Shown one piece after another: positions 51,670-60,459 of a DNA stretch of 64,000 bases. The DNA comes from VXOZ01 sp965220045 (GTDB taxonomy: Bacteria > Chloroflexota > UBA11872 > VXOZ01): contig OZ244803.1 of the NCBI GenBank assembly GCA_965220045.1, positions 186,001 through 250,000 on the forward strand, read 5' to 3'. Position 1 is the stretch's first letter. The number at the start of each line of letters is the position of its first letter. Both the position numbers and the translations under genes were made by a program. The notes beneath the pieces are model-generated. The model did not search any database and was not told the origin of the DNA. It was given only the letters and a program-made list of their open reading frames with translations.

Positions 51670-52677
51670 ATGCGTGACGCCAAGACCTACCATTACCCCA
51701 TCACGCTGTTCGACCCTGAAACAGCCCACGTGGTGTTGGAACCCCTGGAGGCAGGCAACGGCCATTGGGTCGGCGCGCCGTGCGTGCTGTACCTGCCGGA
51801 TGAAGAAGCGTTCTATCTCTACTACCGGCGGCGGCGTCCGCGTGGTGGGGGATCGGATCGCGGCTTTGCCTGCTCAATTGCCCGCAGCGAGGACGGCAAG
51901 CACTTCGCCGACGTCTGGTCGGCGCCGAAGCACGCGTTTGGGAACTCGCCTTCCGTAGAGAAGAACAGCTTGGTTAGAGATACCGACGGGCGTTTTCTGC
52001 TCTTCGTTTCGTTTGTGGATAGTGCCGACAACCGCTGGCGCATTGACATGCTGGAAGCCGACAATCCGGCCGACTTGGACCCGGCGTCGCGCCGACCGGT
52101 ACTAACGGCGGCGGACATTCATGCTGAGGGTGTGAAAGACCCCTACGTAATCAATATCGGCGGCTTGTGGCACATGATTGCCAGCTACGCGCCTTCACCC
52201 ACGCTGGCCGATGACTCCGCGCGCAAGGCCATGCACGCCACCGCCGACGTGTACAACACCGGCATCGCCAAGTCGAGCACGGGTCTGGCGGTGAGCGGCG
52301 ACGGACGCAACTGGGAGTGGCAGGGCGACATTTTCGCGCCCCGCGACCGGGGTTGGGACCGCTACTGCAGCCGCATCTCTTCTCTCGTGCGGATCGGGCA
52401 GCAGTGGGTTGCCTTCTACGACGGCTCCGCCGACGTTGCCGAGAATTACGAGGAACAGTGCGGCTTGGCCCTATCCGCCGACTTACGCACTTTCACCCGC
52501 CTGAGCGTCAATGGCCCGGTGGTGCAGTCGCGCGGCGGCTCGCGCTCTGTACGGTATGTAGACGTCGTTCCCGTTGAAGACGACCTTTACTTCTATTACG
52601 AATGCGCCCGCGCCGACGGCGCCCACGACCTCCGCCTGAGCATCCTGCCGCGAGAAGAGTTTTGCCCCACGGTGTGA
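51670..52677 (+). CDS. five-bladed beta-propeller glycosidase-like protein (GH43/GH130-like)
   Basis: The protein repeats the blade pattern of five-bladed propeller glycosidases: GAPCVLYLPDEEAFYLYYRR, FACSIARSEDGKHF, NSLVRDTDGRFLLFVSFVD, GVKDPYVINIGGLWHMIASY, and AVSGDGRNWEWQGDIFA. The acidic catalytic set is not obvious by eye: D in VKDPYV and E in YYECARADGAHDL are candidates. It has no signal peptide, so it would act on imported oligosaccharides. At 335 residues it fits GH43/GH130-like proteins. The Gfo/Idh/MocA gene upstream supports a sugar role. Confidence 0.7.
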   Translation: MRDAKTYHYPITLFDPETAHVVLEPLEAGNGHWVGAPCVLYLPDEEAFYLYYRRRRPRGGGSDRGFACSIARSEDGKHFADVWSAPKHAFGNSPSVEKNSLVRDTDGRFLLFVSFVDSADNRWRIDMLEADNPADLDPASRRPVLTAADIHAEGVKDPYVINIGGLWHMIASYAPSPTLADDSARKAMHATADVYNTGIAKSSTGLAVSGDGRNWEWQGDIFAPRDRGWDRYCSRISSLVRIGQQWVAFYDGSADVAENYEEQCGLALSADLRTFTRLSVNGPVVQSRGGSRSVRYVDVVPVEDDLYFYYECARADGAHDLRLSILPREEFCPTV

Positions 52678-52936
52678 AACGGCAGTCCCGTAGGGGCACG
52701 ATTTATCGTGCCCCTACGCGCTAAAGCGTGCCCCTTCACTCCGTCACTCCGGCGAAAGCCGGAGTCTAGGTGGGGGCGGGGCAGAGAGGATGGATTCCCG
52801 CTTTCGCGGGAATGACGGATTATAGGCCCTTTACGATACTCGTCAGCATTCTGACCGTGATCTCCCTTTGGCGCGACCGATTTACCCTGCCTAACACGTA
52901 GGGGCACGATATATCGTGCCCCTACGTGCCGCCTTA
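52678..52936. repeat. stack of palindromic repeats
   Basis: The element GTAGGGGCACGAT-TATCGTGCCCCTAC occurs at 52690-52717 and 52898-52925. CCGGCGAAAGCCGG lies at about 52746-52765 and CCCGCTTTCGCGGG at about 52797-52813. No gene is seen. Confidence 0.7.
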
Positions 52937-52965
52937 GCCGAAGCGCAATTGTTCGGCCTTTTTTT
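52937..52965 (+). terminator. intrinsic terminator before the TauE pair
   Basis: GCCGAA (52937-52942) pairs with TTCGGC (52952-52957), followed by CTTTTTTT. It would stop read-through from the repeats and the propeller gene. It nearly touches the promoter of the next gene. Confidence 0.6.
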
Positions 52966-52992
52966 GTAGCCGAGTACTAACCGTGCTAGTAT
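52964..52992 (+). promoter_or_regulatory. predicted promoter giving a leaderless TauE/SafE transcript
   Basis: TTGTAG (52964-52969) and TAGTAT (52987-52992) are 17 bases apart. A start 6-8 bases after the -10 falls at about 52999-53002, i.e. at the ATG itself, and there is no ribosome site upstream of that ATG. Confidence 0.4.
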
Positions 52993-53001
52993 TTTGAAGC
53001 C

Positions 53002-53484
53002 ATGAACTCCATCCCCCTGTGGCGGTACATTGCCGTGGGCATTGCCGGCGGTACCTTGTCCGGGCTTGCCGGTGTCGGCGGCGGTGTCGTCATTGTCCCC
53101 CTCATCACTGCCTATTTGGCGCTATCGCAGCGCGAGGCCCACGCAGTGAGTCTGGGCGCCATCGTGCCGACGGCCATTGCCGCGGCGTTGGTCTACGCCC
53201 TGTGGCCGCGTGACGAGCCGCCCGGCAACGAGGTCCCGGCCTACATCGCGGGCGCAGGTTTCATGATTAGCGCCGTGCTCGCGGCCCCGCTTGGCGTGCG
53301 CATCTCGCACCGCATCAATCAGAAGCAACTCAAGCGTCTGTTCGCCATCTTGCTCACGGCCGTCGGCCTGCGCATGCTCTTGCAGCATCCCGTGCTGGGA
53401 AACGCCATCCTCATCGCCGGTTTTGCGTTGCTGGTTGTAGTAGGGATCTGGAGCTTGGTGTTCCACGGGGAGGAAGAGGCATGA
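53002..53484 (+). CDS. TauE/SafE-type sulfite exporter, N-terminal half-size protein
   Basis: This 160-residue protein has about four membrane helices and one copy of the TauE/SafE repeat: LSGLAGVGGGVVIVPLITAY, then VSLGAIVPTAIAAALVYALW, then APLGVRISHRINQKQLKRLF. Full TauE proteins have two such halves in one chain of about 250-270 residues. Here the partner half is the next gene, overlapping by 4 bases. Members move sulfite, sulfoacetate or other organic anions; the substrate is unknown. The protein probably works as a heterodimer with the next one. Confidence 0.8.
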   Translation: MNSIPLWRYIAVGIAGGTLSGLAGVGGGVVIVPLITAYLALSQREAHAVSLGAIVPTAIAAALVYALWPRDEPPGNEVPAYIAGAGFMISAVLAAPLGVRISHRINQKQLKRLFAILLTAVGLRMLLQHPVLGNAILIAGFALLVVVGIWSLVFHGEEEA

Positions 53485-53936
53485 CGCTCGACCCAGAGCT
53501 TAGCGTCTTCTTCCTCAGTCTTGTCATCGGCTTCAGCGTGGGTCTGCTCAGCGGCACGATGGGCGTCGGCGGCGGGATTATCATGGTACCGGCGGCGGTG
53601 CTCATATTGGGGTACGGCCAGCACATCGGCCAGGGCATTTCGCTAGTGGTCATGATCCCCACCACGCTGGCCGGCGCTGTCACCCACTACCGCATGAAGA
53701 ACCTCAAATTGAAGCCCGTATTCCTCATCGCCATTGGCGCGGTTGCGGCCGGTCTCATAGCCGCCGCGATTGCCCAACAGTTGTCCCAATCCACGCTGCA
53801 GCGCGTCTTCAGCCTCTGGGTGCTCTACTCGGCTATTCGCGCCTGGGGGGTCAACGATTGGATCATGCGGCGCATCTTTGGCAAAGAACCCGTAGAGCAC
53901 AAGGAAGAGGTGCCGGAAGAGGAGCCGCTGACTTAG
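53481..53936 (+). CDS. TauE/SafE-type sulfite exporter, C-terminal half-size protein
   Basis: The 151-residue partner has its own repeat: GLLSGTMGVGGGIIMVPAAV, GISLVVMIPTTLAGAVTHYR, with KLKPVFLIAIGAVAAGLIAA next and about four membrane helices. The G-V-G-G-G motif is kept in both halves. The end is acidic (EHKEEVPEEEPLT). Its ATG lies inside the preceding stop (ATGA), so both are made in equal amounts. A single fused gene split in two, or two ancestral halves, would look the same. Confidence 0.8.
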   Translation: MTLDPELSVFFLSLVIGFSVGLLSGTMGVGGGIIMVPAAVLILGYGQHIGQGISLVVMIPTTLAGAVTHYRMKNLKLKPVFLIAIGAVAAGLIAAAIAQQLSQSTLQRVFSLWVLYSAIRAWGVNDWIMRRIFGKEPVEHKEEVPEEEPLT

Positions 53937-54083
53937 CTCTCGCCAGAGGCGAGCAAGCAACATGCCACTATGCTCTGCGGCCATGCCCCCCGTTTCCTGC
54001 GTTCGCCCTGAGCCTGTCGAAGGGTGAACGGCACTGCTTGAGGACAAGAGAACTTTTGACACAATGTGACTGGGTGAGGTTTA

Positions 54084-54389
54084 TTGGCGTTCTATCAATA
54101 CATGCTCAAGTGTGTAGACGGCTCCTACTACGATGGTCACGCAGACAACTTAGAGACTCGTCTCACCCAGCATGCTGCCGGATCAGGCGACTCCTAAACA
54201 ACTACGAGGCGGCCTGTCCAACTGGTCTACGCTGCCGAGTTTTCAAGCCGTGAGGAGGCATTGACCAGAGAGCGGCAATTGAAAGGTTGGTCGCGCAAGA
54301 AGAAAGAAGCGCTGTGTCGAGGAGACTGGGAAGAGATATCGCGGTTGGCGAGAAGTCGTCAGTCTGGCAAAAGAGAAGACCCGGGGTAA
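54084..54389 (+). pseudogene. GIY-YIG endonuclease-like gene with in-frame TAA
   Basis: TTG 54084, with GTGAGG just upstream, opens the frame MAFYQYMLKCVDGSYYDGHA, with DNLETRLTQHAAGSGDS next, up to TAA (54195-54197). The same frame continues as TTTRRPVQLVYAAEFSSREE, then ALTRERQLKGWSRKKKEALC, then RGDWEEISRLARSRQSGKRE and a stop at 54387-54389. The whole follows the small single-domain GIY-YIG (YhbQ-like) family of about 100 residues, with the expected Y-x-G-x-T-D-like, RRPV and KGW segments. A single Tyr codon (TAC or TAT) changed to TAA would explain the stop. Confidence 0.75.
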
Positions 54390-54843
54390 TCAAGCATCAA
54401 GCAATGCCCGCCCATCCGCTCATGCTTCGACGGGCTCAGCACGAACGGATGGGCTGCACTTTGATCTTGGCTGCCAATCCAAGATTGTAATCCTGGAATT
54501 TGTGCACTCCTGCTCTCTTCCCCAAGAATAACTCTCGCACCGTTCGTCCTTATATCTTGGAGATGGAGATAAAATGAGAGCAGGCGTGGCAGACCCGTTC
54601 GCCCTGAGCCTGTCGAAGGGTGAGCGACCTATTGTGAAAGTCACTCGGCGTGTGTACCGGCATGGAGTCGTTCATGCTTCGACAAGCTCAGCACGAACGG
54701 GTAAGTGGCTCGGGCTTACGTCCCTGCTTTGACCCTTCGGCAAGCCCGCCCTGAGCCTGCCGAAGTGCTCAGGACTGGCAAGTTCAGTAGGCACGGCTCA
54801 ATGCAATCGCATCATTGCCTGAATGCTGCGGCCTATGCTAAAT
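54390..54843. repeat. repeat-filled intergenic region
   Basis: Holds at least four copies of the CTTCGACAGGCTCAGCACGA family or its inverse (about 54422-54448, 54596-54625, 54673-54700, 54727-54775). No gene is seen. Confidence 0.7.
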
Positions 54844-55683
54844 CTAGTCCAGCCCCAACAGCGTCAGGCTCTCGCGGTGGATGATCCCCTCGATCACGTC
54901 CTCCGGCACACGCGGGAGCGCCGTACCATCCACGAGGGCGTTCACGTTTCGCAGACCGGCTAGGGTGTCTTCAGCGCTAAAAAGAGGAAAGTCGGTACCG
55001 AAGAGCAGCTTGTCCGCAGTGCCGTATTCAATGGCCGTAATGAGCGCGTTGTAGTACTGCCACGGGCGGGGATAGAGGCCGCTGATGTCGGTGTAGACGT
55101 TGGGTTGTTTGCGCACCACCGAGATCGTCTCGCCAACGCCCGGGTGTCCCATGTGCGCCACGATGATCTTCAGATCGGGGAAGCGAATTGCCACTTCATC
55201 CACTTGATACGGTTGCGCGTACTTGAGCGGCGCCTTGCGCACGAAAGTCGTGCCGTGATGCCACATAACCGGCAGGCCCAGCGCCTCGGCCTTGGCGAAC
55301 ATGGCGTGCGCTTCCTTGCCAAGCGGATCGTAGCCCTGGTAGATAGGGCCGATCTTGAGGCCGCGCAGTCCGAGGTGCTTGGCGGCGTGCTCGAGCTGGT
55401 CGGGAGCGTCCGCGTCGTTGGCGTCGACACTCGCAAAGCCGATGACGTTCGCGCCGGTCCCGCGCACGTAGTCGGCCACGTACTCATTCGGCACCACGAT
55501 GCCGCTGTACGGGGCGTAGAGCGGAAAGACGATGATGGCATCGACGGCGGCGACGGCTTGCCGGTGAATGTCAGGCGTCGCGTCGATGGTGAGCCCTTGC
55601 CACGAGGACCCGAGGTCTGCCTTGAACTCATCGGTAAGATGCAACGCGGCATCCGACATGTGCGAGTGAACGTCAACGATCAT
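54844..55683 (-). CDS. amidohydrolase 2 family TIM-barrel hydrolase
   Basis: ATG 55683-55681 opens MIVDVHSHMSDAALHL, with the HxH metal pair, and has GAGAG upstream; the frame before it is not family-like. Later barrel ligands are MWHHGTTFVRK (about 145), VAHMGHPGVGETI (about 178) and LFGTDFPLFSAED (about 230). LGLRGLKIGPIYQGYDPLG is the usual middle segment. At 279 residues it is a complete amidohydrolase 2 protein, perhaps a decarboxylase or lactonase. The gene at 11544 belongs to the same superfamily but is not close. Confidence 0.85.
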   Translation of the reverse strand: MIVDVHSHMSDAALHLTDEFKADLGSSWQGLTIDATPDIHRQAVAAVDAIIVFPLYAPYSGIVVPNEYVADYVRGTGANVIGFASVDANDADAPDQLEHAAKHLGLRGLKIGPIYQGYDPLGKEAHAMFAKAEALGLPVMWHHGTTFVRKAPLKYAQPYQVDEVAIRFPDLKIIVAHMGHPGVGETISVVRKQPNVYTDISGLYPRPWQYYNALITAIEYGTADKLLFGTDFPLFSAEDTLAGLRNVNALVDGTALPRVPEDVIEGIIHRESLTLLGLD

Positions 55684-55975
55684 GTTTCTTGTCTCTCTTT
55701 GGGTTCTTACCGGAATTACCGTGCCGCCTGCGGCGGCGTGGCACCAGCATACCACGCACCGAATACGTCCACGTGCGACGACCCCGCGCAGGGTCTCTGC
55801 CAAAAGGCTTGTACAACGAGACCACTTCACCGTACTATGGAGAGTACTGATAGCGGCCACGTTGCGGTCGCTTTCTTAATTCTAGACAGTTGACACAGCA
55901 CAGCCAGCAGGGCATCCGCGCCCATGCTTTGTGTGCATGCCGCCGAGACACTCAGCGCAGGAATCGACCGGACAC

Positions 55976-57649
55976 ATGAAAACCGAATCAGCGAGAACAC
56001 ACATTCGCGGCCTGCTGGCGCAAGCCTTGAGCGCCGCCCAGGAGCAGAACAAGCTGCCGCCGCTGGCGAGCACCGACGTAACCGTTGAATACGCCCCGCC
56101 GGAAAAGGCCGACTATGCCTCCAACCTGGCGTTGCGGCTTTCGCGCGCTGTGCGCATGCCCCCCCTGCAGGTCGCCGAGGTGATCGCGGCGGCATTGCCG
56201 GTGAGTCCGTATCTCGCTGAAGTCAGCGTGGCCCCGCCGGGCTTTATCAACTTTCACTTGAGTGAGACATGGCTGGCGCGCCAGGTGGGCGAAATCATCG
56301 CCCAGGGCCCAGCCTTCGGCAACTGCGACGTGGGCGGCGGCACCGCGCTGCAGATTGAGTTTTGCAGCGCCAACCCCACCGGCCCGCTGACCGTCGGCAG
56401 CGGACGCAACATCGTGCTCGGCGACACGCTGGCGCGGGTGTTGGCGGCGGCGAACTACAAGGTGCAACGCGAGTACTACGTAAACGACGTGGGCGGCCAA
56501 ATGGATACGTTTGCCCGCACCCTCCTGGCGCGGTACCAGCAACTCCACGGCATTGACGCCCATGTACCTCCCGACGGCTACGCGGGAGAGTACATGGTAG
56601 AGCTTGCTGAGCAGATCAAGCAGGAAACCGGCGATGCCCTGCTGCACACGCCGGAAGACGAAGCGCTGCAGAAGCTCCACGAGCGCGGTCTTGCGCTGAT
56701 GTTGGAGTCAATTCGGGAGGACTGCGCGCTGCTGGGCGCCCAATTCGACGAGTGGGTTGCCCAGTCCTGGTTGGAAGACGAGGGCCGCGTGCAAGACGCC
56801 ATCGATACCCTGCGCGAGCGTGGCCGCGTGGCCGAGCGCGAAGGGGCGACGTGGTTGGTCTCGAGCGACCTTGAAGAGGATAAGGACAACGTGCTGGTGC
56901 GCAGCAACGGCGAGCCCACGTACTTTGCCGCAGACATTGCCTACCACGACTACAAGCTCGAACGCGGCTACGCCAGTCTCATCGACGTCTGGGGCGCCGA
57001 CCACCACGGTCATGTGCCGCGTGTCAAAGCGTCGCTCGCCGCCCTCGGCCACGACCCGGAGCGGCTTACTATTCTCCTCTACCAGCTCGTGCGTGTGCTG
57101 CGCGGCGGTGAAGAGGTGCGCATGTCCAAGCGCACCGGCGACGTGGTTACCGTGCGTGAGGTCGTCGATGAAGTGGGCGTGGACGCCAGCCGCTTCTTCC
57201 TGGTGGCGCGGTCGCCGGATACGGCCATGAGCTTCGACCTGGACCTGGCGCAGGAGCAGTCCGACGAGAATCCGGTGTACTATATCCAGTACGCCCACGC
57301 GCGCACAGCGAGTATCCTGGAACGCGCCCGGCAGGACGGCATTAGCACCGACCCGTCCGGAGTAGACCTCGACCTCTTGCAACATCCCGCCGAGCTTACC
57401 CTCTTGCGTCTGATGTTGCGACTACCCGAGCTTGTCGAAGACGTGGCGTTGCAGCACGCGCCCCACCGGCTGGCATTTTACGCGCAGGAGTTGGCTGCGC
57501 TCTTCCATGCTTTCTATCGCGACTGCCGCGTGATCGACCCCGAAAACGTGGCGCTTTCCCAGGCACGGCTGCAGCTCGTGCAGGCGGCAAAGCTCGTGTT
57601 TGCCCGCTGCCTTGGTCTGATGGGCATGTCCGCGCCCGACCGCATGTAG
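55976..57649 (+). CDS. argS: arginyl-tRNA synthetase with non-canonical HIGH motif
   Basis: A class I synthetase for tRNA-Arg. The N-terminal additional domain is followed by the core QIEFCSANPTGPLTVGSGRN, where the usual HVGH is TVGS (residues about 139-142). YYVNDVGGQMDTFARTLLAR, ADIAYHDYKLERGYASLIDV and WGADHHGHVPRVKASLAALG are typical. The second signature reads EEVRMSKRTGDVVTVREVVD, close to KMSKR. The C-terminal all-helical domain binds the anticodon (YIQYAHARTASILERARQDG). ATG 55976 gives 557 residues, standard for ArgRS. A decayed fragment of another argS end lies 300 bases downstream. Confidence 0.92.
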   Translation: MKTESARTHIRGLLAQALSAAQEQNKLPPLASTDVTVEYAPPEKADYASNLALRLSRAVRMPPLQVAEVIAAALPVSPYLAEVSVAPPGFINFHLSETWLARQVGEIIAQGPAFGNCDVGGGTALQIEFCSANPTGPLTVGSGRNIVLGDTLARVLAAANYKVQREYYVNDVGGQMDTFARTLLARYQQLHGIDAHVPPDGYAGEYMVELAEQIKQETGDALLHTPEDEALQKLHERGLALMLESIREDCALLGAQFDEWVAQSWLEDEGRVQDAIDTLRERGRVAEREGATWLVSSDLEEDKDNVLVRSNGEPTYFAADIAYHDYKLERGYASLIDVWGADHHGHVPRVKASLAALGHDPERLTILLYQLVRVLRGGEEVRMSKRTGDVVTVREVVDEVGVDASRFFLVARSPDTAMSFDLDLAQEQSDENPVYYIQYAHARTASILERARQDGISTDPSGVDLDLLQHPAELTLLRLMLRLPELVEDVALQHAPHRLAFYAQELAALFHAFYRDCRVIDPENVALSQARLQLVQAAKLVFARCLGLMGMSAPDRM

Positions 57650-58624
57650 GCGAGGCTCACTGCTGAGTCACTTCTCGTTCCGGCTTTACGCAGCGTGCTT
57701 GCTCTGCACGCGGGCGCTTGCGCCCGGAATTCTACGACAATGCACAGGGTATCTCGAATTCCTTCCAAAATGGATGCCGTCAACTAGGAGCAACCCTTGG
57801 ACTCGAGCCTCACTCACGTTTGCCCCGGAATCAGGTACGGGGCAGGCTCTGAGCTTGTCGAAGGGCAAAGCATAGCAGTAATCCAACCTCGGTAGGCGCA
57901 CCTGTTCATGCTTCGACAGGCTCAGCACGAACGAATAAAAAGGAGTTCGCGAGGCTGGCTCAAGGATACTGGCGCGCTGCCTGGACCTCATGGGCATGTC
58001 CGCGCCGGAACGCGTGTAGACTGCGCCGATTTCGCGTTTCATCAGCATGATCTGTGAAGAGTCTTGCAGCTTGTCCGCTGATTCTGCGAGCACGGCGTCC
58101 TCCTCGGGCGTAGCGCGGGGGCTTGTCCCCCGCTCTTGGATTCTAAATGAGTAGCCTACTGCTCTGTACCGGGCGGTGAACAGCGTTAGCCCTGCACTTT
58201 GCAGGCTGTCCAAAGACAGGCAGCACACTCTCCGGTAGCGCAGGTTTGTAACCTGCGGCCACCCGGTTCGTTGGCAAAACGCCTGATTCCTCCCTTACTG
58301 CCGATCTCCTTGATTCGTCGCGCGGGGGTTGGCTCCCTGCCATAGGGACATGGAAGACTTGCCCTGGTAAGAAAAGATGGATTCCGGCTTTCGCCGGAAT
58401 GACAGTTTGGGAGGCACACATCCCGTTTGAGAAGCATTCCCTGTAGCGCGGGGGCTTGTCCCCCGCTCCGCGCACTCTAAACCTCGGACGATGAAGATGG
58501 ATTCCGCGCCCCGGCACGGGGCGAGCTTTCGCGGGAATGACGGATTATGTGTCCCTCACGTTACTATGTTACATTCGCGCTTTTGTCCGCCTTGTTCAAC
58601 ATACAAATGACGGACCGCGTGACG
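57650..58624. repeat. 970-bp repeat-rich intergenic region
   Basis: Besides the argS remnant at 57945-58019 it holds: GGGGCAGGCTCTGAGC and CGAAGGGC text near 57838-57868, CGCGGGGGCTTGTCCCCCGC at 58110-58133 and 58443-58466, GCGCAGGTTTGTAACCTGCG near 58238-58258, CCGGCTTTCGCCGG at about 58384-58397, and a variant of that repeat (58490-58545) carrying a GCGCCCCGGCACGGGGCGAG insertion. No other gene is seen. Confidence 0.65.
57945..58019 (+). pseudogene. remnant of a second argS 3' end
   Basis: The frame reads VREAGSRILARCLDLMGMSA then PERV and TAG (58017-58019). The intact argS ends KLVFARCLGLMGMSAPDRM. The two agree in ARCLxLMGMSAP but differ in flanks, so this is a diverged paralogue piece, not a sequencing duplicate. 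A repeat of the CTTCGACAGGCTCAGCACGA family abuts its left edge (57910-57932). Confidence 0.65.
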
Positions 58625-59743
58625 CTACGCTACCTCCTCCAGCACGGCGACCACGTGCCAGTAGAGATTCCACACCTCGCGCAAGAAGATGAACTGGTCG
58701 GCATCGTTCGTGGGATAGAGGTGGGCAAAGAGGACAAACGAGCGAAACACGACGGTCGTGTGCTCCCGGGCGGCCTTCGCCAGGTGGAGCGACTCGCTGT
58801 AGGGCAGAAAGGCATCGGCGTGGTCGTGGGCGATATAGAGCCGCGCGCTTACGTCCTGCATGACAGGGGCGGGCGAAATGTCCTCCAACCAACCCACCAA
58901 GGTTGGATCGCCCGCCAGTATCTCACGGGTACGGCGGGGGTCTGAGTTTGCGTACAGAGCAAGCAGCGTGCGCCCGCGCTGGGATAGCTCATCCGGCGGC
59001 TTGGCCTCACCGGCGAGCGCGGCCTGCAGTTGCACCCGTTCCGTCTCATTCTCCACGGTAGCCAACAGGGCGTGCTTAAACAGGCTGGCGGCCAAGGGAT
59101 CAGGTACCCAGGATTCCACTGTGCCGTTCACGACGACCTGCTGTGTCGTCACCGCGCTCAGCACGTTCGCCGCGTCGAAGTAGCCGCCGAAGCTGTGGAC
59201 AAAGGCTACGTCGTCGCGAATGCGGGGATCGGCCGCCGCCCGCAGTGCAAGCCCCGACCCTACCGAGAATCCCAGAATACCCATGCGCTCGCGGTCGACG
59301 TCCGGCCGCTCACGGAGGTAAAGCAACGCCTCGATGATGCCCTCGATTTCGCTGGGATCGATGATGCCGGCTTCCATGCGGCGCGACTGGTGAATGAGCA
59401 CCACGATCCCCTGCTGCGCCAGGCCGCGCACGAGCGCTTGGGCGTAGGGATCGTCCGCGGGCGACGCGATACCCAGGTAAATGAGGATGGCTCCATACGG
59501 CCCCTCGCCGACCGGCACGTAGAGGTCGCCGACCAGCGCCGGGTCCGCTCCGCTGTAGGTGGTGCGTTCCTGGCGAATGGGATTGCCAAGGGATGCGAGC
59601 GGTTTGATGGGAACTTGCGGCAGCACCTCGGTGAGCAGTAGGGCGGACTTGACAATCGCGCGCTCCTGTACAGGGCTCAGGCAGCTTGTGGCCAATAAGC
59701 TGAGCACCAGGGTCAGGAGGACGTATGGGCGAACTTGCCGCAT
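58625..59743 (-). CDS. alpha/beta hydrolase lipoprotein (dienelactone-hydrolase-like)
   Basis: The start is ATG 59743-59741, with AAGG 5 bases upstream. The leader RQVRPYVLLTLVLSLLATSC is a lipoprotein signal with lipobox LATSC. The hydrolase domain has the strand GAILIYLGIASPADDPYAQA, the nucleophile elbow MGILGFSVGSGLALRAAADP (G-x-S-x-G, about residue 170), and the late ARLYIAHDHADAFLPYSES with a likely acid and FAHLYPTND with the catalytic histidine. It is therefore a membrane-anchored extracellular esterase- or dienelactone-type hydrolase. The substrate is unknown. It is convergent with argS across a repeat region. Confidence 0.8.
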   Translation of the reverse strand: MRQVRPYVLLTLVLSLLATSCLSPVQERAIVKSALLLTEVLPQVPIKPLASLGNPIRQERTTYSGADPALVGDLYVPVGEGPYGAILIYLGIASPADDPYAQALVRGLAQQGIVVLIHQSRRMEAGIIDPSEIEGIIEALLYLRERPDVDRERMGILGFSVGSGLALRAAADPRIRDDVAFVHSFGGYFDAANVLSAVTTQQVVVNGTVESWVPDPLAASLFKHALLATVENETERVQLQAALAGEAKPPDELSQRGRTLLALYANSDPRRTREILAGDPTLVGWLEDISPAPVMQDVSARLYIAHDHADAFLPYSESLHLAKAAREHTTVVFRSFVLFAHLYPTNDADQFIFLREVWNLYWHVVAVLEEVA

Positions 59744-60182
59744 TGGCCTTTTCCAGTTGCTTTGCAAGAACATGGGCGTGGGTTGAGGAGAATGCTGTCT
59801 TGGCTCCATTGTATGTCACGCGCAGACAAGGGGATAGACGTGCGCCACAATGGCGTTGGGGAACCTCACCGTTCAGCCTTCGAAAGGCTCAGGCCGAACG
59901 GTAAGAACCCAGTTCAGGGCGAACGGTAAGAACTCAACTCTCGCCGAGCGGTAAGGGCTCAACTCTCTCGGGACTAAGGGCTCTTTGTATTGCAGGCCCT
60001 GGTGGACACGCGCTTGCAGGATGCCGTCCCGCGGTGGGCAAGCACAATTCCGCGAGATTGCCTTCCTTCTCTGTGCCTGTCTCTCACGCTAATGGGTAGC
60101 ATCATCGGCATTCTAGAACTTGACCGACAAGGATTCTTCACCTATACTCAAGGTGTACTGCCTGCATTATTGAGGCGGGCGC
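59744..60182. other. intergenic region with repeat fragments
   Basis: Contains TTCGAAAGGCTCAGGCCGAA near 59877-59898 and three short GCGAACGGTAAGAACTCA / GCCGAGCGGTAAGGGCTCAA near-repeats at about 59915-59962. The tRNA-Glu promoter must lie in the final 100 bases; no clear boxes were assigned. Confidence 0.45.
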
Positions 60183-60259
60183 GGCGCATTCGTCTAGTGG
60201 CCAAGGACACCGCCCTCTCAAGGCGGAGATCACGGGTTCGAATCCCGTATGCGCTACCA
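60183..60259 (+). tRNA. tRNA-Glu (anticodon CTC)
   Basis: Acceptor GGCGCAT pairs with ATGCGCT (one G-T), followed by A and an encoded CCA. The D-arm GTCTAGTGGCCAAGGAC is typical of tRNA-Glu. The anticodon stem CCGCC/GGCGG holds loop CTCTCAA (anticodon CTC), and the T-arm is ACGGGTTCGAATCCCGT. It reads GAG. Confidence 0.93.
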
Positions 60260-60391
60260 AATCGAGGCTTCGCGGCAAGGAGTTGGCTTGCTGTGAAGTC
60301 TGTTTTCATGCACGGTAGTTGTTTGTCAGCCGGCAAAGAAGATGCATATGGACAGTGGGGTATCGGAGAAACCGTCACAAGGATGCTAATT

Positions 60392-60441
60392 GGTTAGCGT
60401 TGCCGCGTCTGGCTGCATTCGCGGCAACGGCTATGCTAACC
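60392..60441 (+). promoter_or_regulatory. hairpin in the region upstream of valS
   Basis: GGTTAGCGTTGCCGCG (60392-60407) pairs with CGCGGCAACG (60420-60429) and, after a 5-base bulge, GCTAACC (60435-60441). It lies 19 bases before the terminator-like hairpin at 60460, so the two could be alternative or sequential elements of a valS leader. Confidence 0.4.
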
Positions 60442-60459
60442 GTCGTAGGTGTAGTTCGG

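Noticed and set aside
54195..54197. Stop-codon reassignment as explanation for in-frame TAA and TGA codons
   Set aside because: TAA and TGA end many intact genes here (for example dapB with TAG, MiaB with TGA, CNNM with TAG, pepF with TGA), and only accessory genes contain internal stops.
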